Shown: positions 45,371 to 51,521 of the stretch, piece after piece
Position numbering within the stretch: the stretch's first letter is position 1
How the letters are laid out: the number at the start of each line of letters is the position of its first letter
From: Hofstenia miamia
Taxonomy: Eukaryota; Xenacoelomorpha; Acoela
Assembly (NCBI GenBank): GCA_004352715.1
Contig: SCFE01000081.1
Coordinates: 1,029,460-1,080,980, forward strand
Direction of reading: 5' to 3'
DNA length: 51,521 bases
The notes under the pieces: generated by a model
Told to the model about the DNA's origin: nothing
Seen by the model: the letters and a program-made list of their open reading frames with translations, nothing else
Databases searched by the model: none
Program-made: the position numbers and the translations under genes

Positions 45371-46730
45371 ATTTTTTAAAATTGCAATTTGTACTAAGAC
45401 AATTCGTTCAAAAATTATTGTTAACATTTATTTGGCAATGTCTCGATAACATAATAGTTTAATTAATTATTTTAGACTAATAACTCAAACCAATCAAATT
45501 TTTTATGGTGGTTGAGGATTTTTAGGTTACTCAGATTAACATTAAGTTTCTCAATGCATTGCAAGATTGTGCATTCTTAAACAAAAAAATAGTTTATCAG
45601 TAACTCTAGGAAACTAAATAAATAGTTGAAATTTGGTCATTAAATATGTGCTGCAAATATATATAAGCACACACATTTATGAATAAATAATTTGCAAAAA
45701 CAGGAACAGTTTCACATCACATTTAGTCTAATGGATGTTCCTACTTGATATTTTTTACTTTATAAATTTTGATTTAGCAGGTTTTTTAAATTTAATTAAG
45801 GATTGAGTGATTCTTATGTCCTTGGGGAGGCTGTTGCATATAGAAATTGTTAATATTCTATGTTACAAGTGGTTTGTTTGATGCTTCAAAATACATTTTG
45901 TTTTAAAATTTATTGATAATTTGTTGTTCAATTGATTTTGCTTGCTTTGTATATTGACTTCATTGCATAGATTTATCAAACTTAAATTTTGAATGTAGTA
46001 TTTTATATATCTACTTTTTATCTTGACTTTGCTAAAAAACTTTGCTAGTGATTTAGTAAAGGCAATAAAATATTAATTTGGATCAATTGCAAGATCCCAT
46101 TTCTTATAATTTGGAGTTCCTGTTTGTTTGCATGCATTGCAAAATATAAATTGTGAATGTTTAATATGTCTTAATTATTAATACAGGGATGCCCAAAATC
46201 CACGCAATTTGTTTGTATCAATTTTTAAGCTATTTTTAATTAATACTTGCTCTTTCAACTCTTTCCCTATAAATTAAAAGCAGATCTTCATAATAAAATT
46301 TATTAATGTTTGAAATTTAGAAGGTTTCATAATGATCCTACTATAAAATAAATAGATATATGCTAGAAATATCAAATCTTAAGTTCAAGTAACTTGGTCT
46401 GACGTGAAAATTATAATATAATTCTAAATTTTTAAAATGAATGAATGTATCTGCAATGAGGGAATTTCACCAAAATTAGGTTTTCCTCAGAAAACAACAA
46501 ATAGTAAGTTTTAGAGAAATTTCAAATATGATGTTGCATATACATTATATGTATATGAAAAGTTATATACATAACTATCATTCTTAACTTACTATGGTAT
46601 GTATTGCTGTAATTGAATCAGTTAAGCAGTTAATTAACATTTCACATACCTCTTTTATAACAAAGTTTCCAAAATTTTTACTAAACCAATTTATTTGTTG
46701 GTACTTTTAATCAACATATGAACTCTTGAA
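45371..46730. other. AT-rich DNA upstream of CEP41, no gene seen
   Basis: No divergent gene is visible on the plus strand beyond the X-box. CG becomes rare again towards the right. Confidence 0.5.
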
Positions 46731-47095
46731 AGCAACATAGGGAACTTTGAGATTGATATAGCAAATCTTTATGAAAATATGAAGAAAAATTTAGCATGAA
46801 TGACGCATAAGTATCAATTATATCAAAAGGGACATCAAAATTTTGTCTTTAGCAGTTGTTTTTTTGTTATAATGTAGACTAAATGATAAAATACTATACT
46901 TGACCTAATAAAAATAACTCAGATAAATATTTTAATGTACATATGAGAAAATTTTGACTGACACATCTAATGTTATTGATCTTCATACTTCATTCATGCT
47001 AAATTTTTGTTCATATTATCATAAATATTTTCTATGTTGATCTCAATGTTCCCTATGTTGGCTTCAAGATTTCATATGTTGATAAAAAGTACCAA
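46731..47095 (-). repeat. Interspersed repeat, inverted partner of 1199-1594
   Basis: See the entry at 1199. This copy shows three TATGTTG motifs in close series (47038, 47055, 47077). Confidence 0.6.
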
Positions 47096-49022
47096 CCAAT
47101 GTAGTAAGTGATTTAAAGTCAACAGACTGTTTTAACCTTTCAATATATTATAGTATTTCAATAATGCTTTTTGCTCAATTATTGTATGGACAAATTCATA
47201 ATTACATCTACTGAAATGTAAATTTTTGATTTACTCAAATAGTATTGTTACCACTTATATCTGATATGTTATCTATGTTAGCTTATAAATTATTGATTTT
47301 GCATTTCATCTTCAACAGAAGAAATTGCAATGTTTTTGAATCTTCAAATAATGCTTTCAACAAAGACAGTTATATTATTTGCTCCAATGGTCATTTAAAA
47401 ATGCCTCATAGAACAAATAACATTTGAGAACTGATTCAAAAGATTGTCCTGAAAACTTTGTAAAAAGAGAAGAAGATAATGAGTCCTGAGTTTTGGCTCT
47501 GCCTCTGAGAATACTCTTTCTCTATTAACTAGGACCCTGCAAATCTTGGACTCAGTTTGGTGCTAAAGCCCTGACTTATGCCTCAAAATTCTGAGGCCTA
47601 AGTCCTACCCATCATATTATTCATAATAAAATTACTTAATTAGTATTCAACTCAACAAAGCAAAACATTATTAGCCAATCAGAGTATAAAGTGGTTGACA
47701 GCTACATTTTATCATCTAACCTAAGTAAGCATTTTGCATGTGCATTAACTTTGAGTAAATGGAATATACATTTGTTTTAATTAAATCTGTTTTTATTCAA
47801 TATCAAGGCAAGTCTCTTACATTTAATATGCTTACAGCAGTACCCATAAGGGTGTAAGGGGTGAAATGCACCTCAAACATAAATTAAATAATATCTGCTG
47901 CTGATTGTTGCTAACCTCATAATCTTTAAGAATCAAAACTAAATATAAAAAAAATCATTACTACCTCCAATATTCATATAGAGAGGAATTATTTAATTGC
48001 TTTGCTGAGGTTAGTAGCTTATTCTATGTGGATTTTTCTGCAGCTCAGTATTAACAACTGAGTATTTCCCTCCCCTATAAAATGCTGGTTTGGATTATAA
48101 TGCAAAAATGAAATTTTAGTAAATATTCTTCATATCAGTACTATCAAATTAAAATATTCAGTAATGTGATGCCAGAATTATTATCAAATCTTAAAATTTA
48201 GAAATTTTTTTTGAAATTAACTTAATATTAGTTTTTGCAGTTGGACATGATTCAATTCACTAGAATTAATTCCTATCTTAAGAAACTAAGTTTTTTGGCT
48301 TATTACTTGCTTTTTTAAACTGACATTAAAAATTGAATTTTACAAAATTGGAGTTCCACACCCTTGTTGTAAAACAATGCATACAAAAAATATGCTGATG
48401 CTTAGAAAATATAATTAGGACTTAGGAAAAGTCACCAAATTTCATTAAGAATTCTATCCACAGTTTGAATAAGGTTTAGGCAATGTCATCAGTTTTTATA
48501 CTGCAATGTTTTACTGCTATTTAAAGAAGGGTCATTTTCATTCTGAAGCTTGTGTTTTTTTCTCCTTGACCTTAATGGAATTTCAGCAAGAGAAACAAAA
48601 AATCAATACTAAATTGCTATCATGGCTACCAGCCTTTTCAAATGCTTCTGTTTTGCATGTGAAGTTACAATTTCAATGCTTGCCATTAGGGGAGTCATAT
48701 CAATCTTAAGTTGATGAATTCTCCTTTTCAATATATTTTATTATTTGCAAAAACAATTTTCTCACTTACTAAAATATAAATATTTTTTTGGCTTAGAAAT
48801 TATAAGTTTTTTAATAAACAATTTTAATATTTTTTCAAGCATTAAGTAATAGGTATAAATATATGCAACTCATACTGTAGAACTATTTAATCAATTTTCA
48901 AAAAAGAAAACACTTTTTCACTAATACAAGTGGATAATCATTGCTAGTTTATAATGCAAAACATATTTTCTAAGATTTTAAATGTTAAGTCCTTTTAAGT
49001 TTAATAAGAGTATTTTTGTTAT
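47096..49022. other. AT-rich, CG-poor DNA, no gene seen
   Basis: The open frames at 47245-47427 and 48506-48709 have no motif. The texture resembles the left end of the window. Confidence 0.5.
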
Positions 49023-49553
49023 TGTAGAGTCGCTTGGGGATTTTGTTGAATTTGTTCTTTTTATTATATCTTTGTATTATTACGTCACCATGACGTATTG
49101 ATTAATTTCGATCTTAGTTTGCTATCGTTTAATTGATGTCCCCTCGTTGGTGCTTTCATTTTGCTCAAATTTAATTTTGCGAGGGAATTTAAAATTGATC
49201 ATGTTAAACTACGTTGCTATCTAAAAGTTGTAAACAAAGGCAGGTAATGATGACATTTTTGTATATAAACTGAGACAACTGTAGCAAACGTTCAATAGAC
49301 TTTGTCTACTCTTAACTGCCGTCTTTACCATTGTATTTCTTATTTATTTATTACTTTAAATGAAACTTATTGCTTAAGTCGGCGACAATTCGGGAGTGCT
49401 TTCACTAGCATGGGGCGACACGTTGCTTCTGGGGGTCTTTTGACTACCCAGTCCGAATTGTGGTTCATTAAGTTATGTATACGGTTATGTATAAGGAAAT
49501 AATAAATCTCTCATTCGTATTTCAACACGTACATGCACTTATAAAACCTTACA
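49023..49553 (+). mobile_element. Candidate LTR (531 bp) with promoter signals
   Basis: It is bounded by TG (TGTAGAGTCGC) and CA (ACCTTACA). It contains a CRE-like palindrome TACGTCA-CCA-TGACGTA at 49081-49097, a TATA box (TATATAAAC near 49262) and AATAAA at 49501, about 240 bases apart in U3-R-U5 order. It is markedly richer in CG than its left flank. The sequence after the CA does not start with a standard TGG primer site, and the interior is lost in the gap, so LTR status is inferred. Confidence 0.45.
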
Positions 49554-49578
49554 CTGTGATGATACCATGCTGTTGGCT

Positions 49579-50578
49579 NNNNNNNNNNNNNNNNNNNNNN
49601 NNNNNNNNNNNNNNNNNNNNNNNNNNNNNNNNNNNNNNNNNNNNNNNNNNNNNNNNNNNNNNNNNNNNNNNNNNNNNNNNNNNNNNNNNNNNNNNNNNNN
49701 NNNNNNNNNNNNNNNNNNNNNNNNNNNNNNNNNNNNNNNNNNNNNNNNNNNNNNNNNNNNNNNNNNNNNNNNNNNNNNNNNNNNNNNNNNNNNNNNNNNN
49801 NNNNNNNNNNNNNNNNNNNNNNNNNNNNNNNNNNNNNNNNNNNNNNNNNNNNNNNNNNNNNNNNNNNNNNNNNNNNNNNNNNNNNNNNNNNNNNNNNNNN
49901 NNNNNNNNNNNNNNNNNNNNNNNNNNNNNNNNNNNNNNNNNNNNNNNNNNNNNNNNNNNNNNNNNNNNNNNNNNNNNNNNNNNNNNNNNNNNNNNNNNNN
50001 NNNNNNNNNNNNNNNNNNNNNNNNNNNNNNNNNNNNNNNNNNNNNNNNNNNNNNNNNNNNNNNNNNNNNNNNNNNNNNNNNNNNNNNNNNNNNNNNNNNN
50101 NNNNNNNNNNNNNNNNNNNNNNNNNNNNNNNNNNNNNNNNNNNNNNNNNNNNNNNNNNNNNNNNNNNNNNNNNNNNNNNNNNNNNNNNNNNNNNNNNNNN
50201 NNNNNNNNNNNNNNNNNNNNNNNNNNNNNNNNNNNNNNNNNNNNNNNNNNNNNNNNNNNNNNNNNNNNNNNNNNNNNNNNNNNNNNNNNNNNNNNNNNNN
50301 NNNNNNNNNNNNNNNNNNNNNNNNNNNNNNNNNNNNNNNNNNNNNNNNNNNNNNNNNNNNNNNNNNNNNNNNNNNNNNNNNNNNNNNNNNNNNNNNNNNN
50401 NNNNNNNNNNNNNNNNNNNNNNNNNNNNNNNNNNNNNNNNNNNNNNNNNNNNNNNNNNNNNNNNNNNNNNNNNNNNNNNNNNNNNNNNNNNNNNNNNNNN
50501 NNNNNNNNNNNNNNNNNNNNNNNNNNNNNNNNNNNNNNNNNNNNNNNNNNNNNNNNNNNNNNNNNNNNNNNNNNNNNN
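49579..50578. other. Assembly gap, exactly 1000 Ns
   Basis: It separates the candidate LTR from the LTR-like copy 4; both may belong to elements whose bodies are missing here. Confidence 0.95.
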
Positions 50579-50795
50579 GGGCAGTAGCCCATTGAAGAAC
50601 TGAAGAGGAAACGCCATACGACTCCGTCACCTAAACAGTGATAGTGAATGCTCAGTTATTTAATTAACATAACTAGTTAATAAGAGAGAAGAGTCTGATG
50701 GTTTAACAACTTAGTAACTCCTCACCCACAATTTACTGAGTGATAATCACTAGCAATGAGACACGGCGCAAATAGGCTAGGTCAAGGATGTTACA
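50579..50795 (-). repeat. LTR-like repeat, copy 4 (CG-containing)
   Basis: On the minus strand it starts TGTAACATCCTTGACC at 50795 and follows copy 3 closely until the gap. An open reading frame reads into its first 19 bases from upstream. Confidence 0.6.
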
Positions 50796-51521
50796 GTATA
50801 TAGTTGATCTGGTGAGATGTTGCCTTTGATGTAAATGCACTCCTTGTTGTCATTGTCTAGTAATATCCATTTCGTTCTCTTATAGTCCTCCTGTTCTGTC
50901 ATTTCTACAGCTTTGCATTGTGAGTTTACATATGATTTATACTCATGTAGAAATGCTTTTGCTGGTTTTACTTCCTTTGGGAGTCTCCATCTTGGCAGTA
51001 CCATGGGTATTGCAATTGTTTTCAGTGGCATACACAGTAAGATCTTAGTATTGACGAGTCTCTCAATTTCTTTGTAAGTGCCCATTGTATTTGATGAAGT
51101 GTCTAAGCCAATAGTGGCAGGGTAATTCATTTTTGCTTCTGGGATTGTCTCCCAAAATGATTGCATGAGTCCCCTTTTGCTTAGTTTCATTCGTATGCAT
51201 TCTTGTATGTCAATTTTTGATGTTATACATTCAATGTCAACTGCAATCTGATTGAAAGGCTTCACTAGTTCCTCTAACTCCATGCATGTAAATGCTTTGG
51301 TGAACATTAATTTCATCATTGCAACTGTCTGTTGTTCTCTTATTCTCTGGTAGTTTCTCTCTGCTATCTCCTTCATTACTTTTATTTCTACCAGGAACTG
51401 CTCATCATCGTTATCAATCCATTCGATCGTACTATTGTGGCTTGTGCCTCCCCACTTTTCAATGTTTATTTTGTCAATCATTGTCTGTGTTTTTGGAGAT
51501 AGTAACAACTGTGATGAGGTT
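50777..51521 (-). CDS. Unidentified protein, C-terminal part, next to LTR-like repeat
   Basis: The frame is open from the window edge to a TAG at 50777-50779, at least 248 codons, so the 5' end lies outside. No ATG is needed: the first Met is at residue 13 of the visible frame. The last residues (YTVTSLT) are encoded inside the LTR-like repeat that starts at 50795. The sequence has no membrane segment. It is rich in Lys, Glu and Ile, with helix-prone N-terminal stretches (VEIKVMKEIAERNYQRI, LVKPFNQIAVDIECI). Later come CMPLKTIAIPMVLP and FLHEYKSYVNSQCKAVEM. I recognise no protease, RT, integrase or zinc-finger motif. The position, ending just inside a TG-starting repeat, suggests the last ORF of an LTR element. 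An uninterrupted frame in decayed surroundings suggests youth or selection. Confidence 0.55.
   Translation of the reverse strand, partial: TSSQLLLSPKTQTMIDKINIEKWGGTSHNSTIEWIDNDDEQFLVEIKVMKEIAERNYQRIREQQTVAMMKLMFTKAFTCMELEELVKPFNQIAVDIECITSKIDIQECIRMKLSKRGLMQSFWETIPEAKMNYPATIGLDTSSNTMGTYKEIERLVNTKILLCMPLKTIAIPMVLPRWRLPKEVKPAKAFLHEYKSYVNSQCKAVEMTEQEDYKRTKWILLDNDNKECIYIKGNISPDQLYTVTSLT

Overview
This is AT-rich nuclear DNA from an animal, most likely an invertebrate. The evidence is a ten-exon ciliary gene with GT-AG introns, a Pol III tRNA gene, and a mix of animal transposon classes. I cannot name the species. Two introns of 39 and 40 nt point to a lineage that tolerates minimal introns. No bacterial gene or operon is present.

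Left part (1-18.2 kb): I found no host gene. It is a graveyard of old repeats in which CG dinucleotides look scarce. It holds four copies of an LTR-like repeat that starts TGTAACATCC or similar (two here at 3.7 and 9.8 kb, a third at 16.4 kb, the fourth at 50.8 kb). One of these carries a 5'-truncated non-LTR retrotransposon of the restriction-like-endonuclease type, with two further broken copies behind it. At 13.05-15.28 kb lie an LTR, a primer binding site and a broken gag gene. Several young-versus-old comparisons show CG changed to TG or CA, the mark of methylation decay.

Middle (20-31.2 kb): a locally duplicated unit contains two related minisatellite arrays and a tRNA-Lys(UUU) gene. 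It is interrupted by a 5'-truncated copy of a CR1/L2-like non-LTR element. A long copy of the same element sits at 26.8-31.14 kb. It has an SGNH-hydrolase ORF1 and an ORF2 that begins with a hydrophobic leader and a 2A-like NPGP motif, followed by endonuclease and reverse transcriptase. The two copies are nearly identical, so the family moved recently, but the long copy carries a frameshift and a catalytic substitution in its endonuclease.

Right part (32.3-45.4 kb, minus strand): a complete CEP41 orthologue, pieced together exon by exon (360 residues, all phases consistent, terminal Trp-Lys-Pro). A candidate RFX X-box lies 30-42 nt upstream of its ATG, which fits a cilium gene. Its introns hold a hAT (DUF659-type) relic, a piggyBac-type MITE with TTAA duplications, a Helitron helicase relic and a second hAT element. 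All three coding relics are antisense to CEP41.

Far right (45.4-51.5 kb): more old repeat DNA, including an inverted partner of the 1.2 kb repeat. Then come a candidate LTR with a CRE-like palindrome, a 1000-N gap, the fourth LTR-like repeat copy, and an unidentified ORF that runs off the window edge and ends just inside that repeat.

Single or short N runs at 4344, 5228, 10749/10826 and 34032 are flanked by near-perfect duplications. These look like unmerged contig ends or haplotypes rather than biology.
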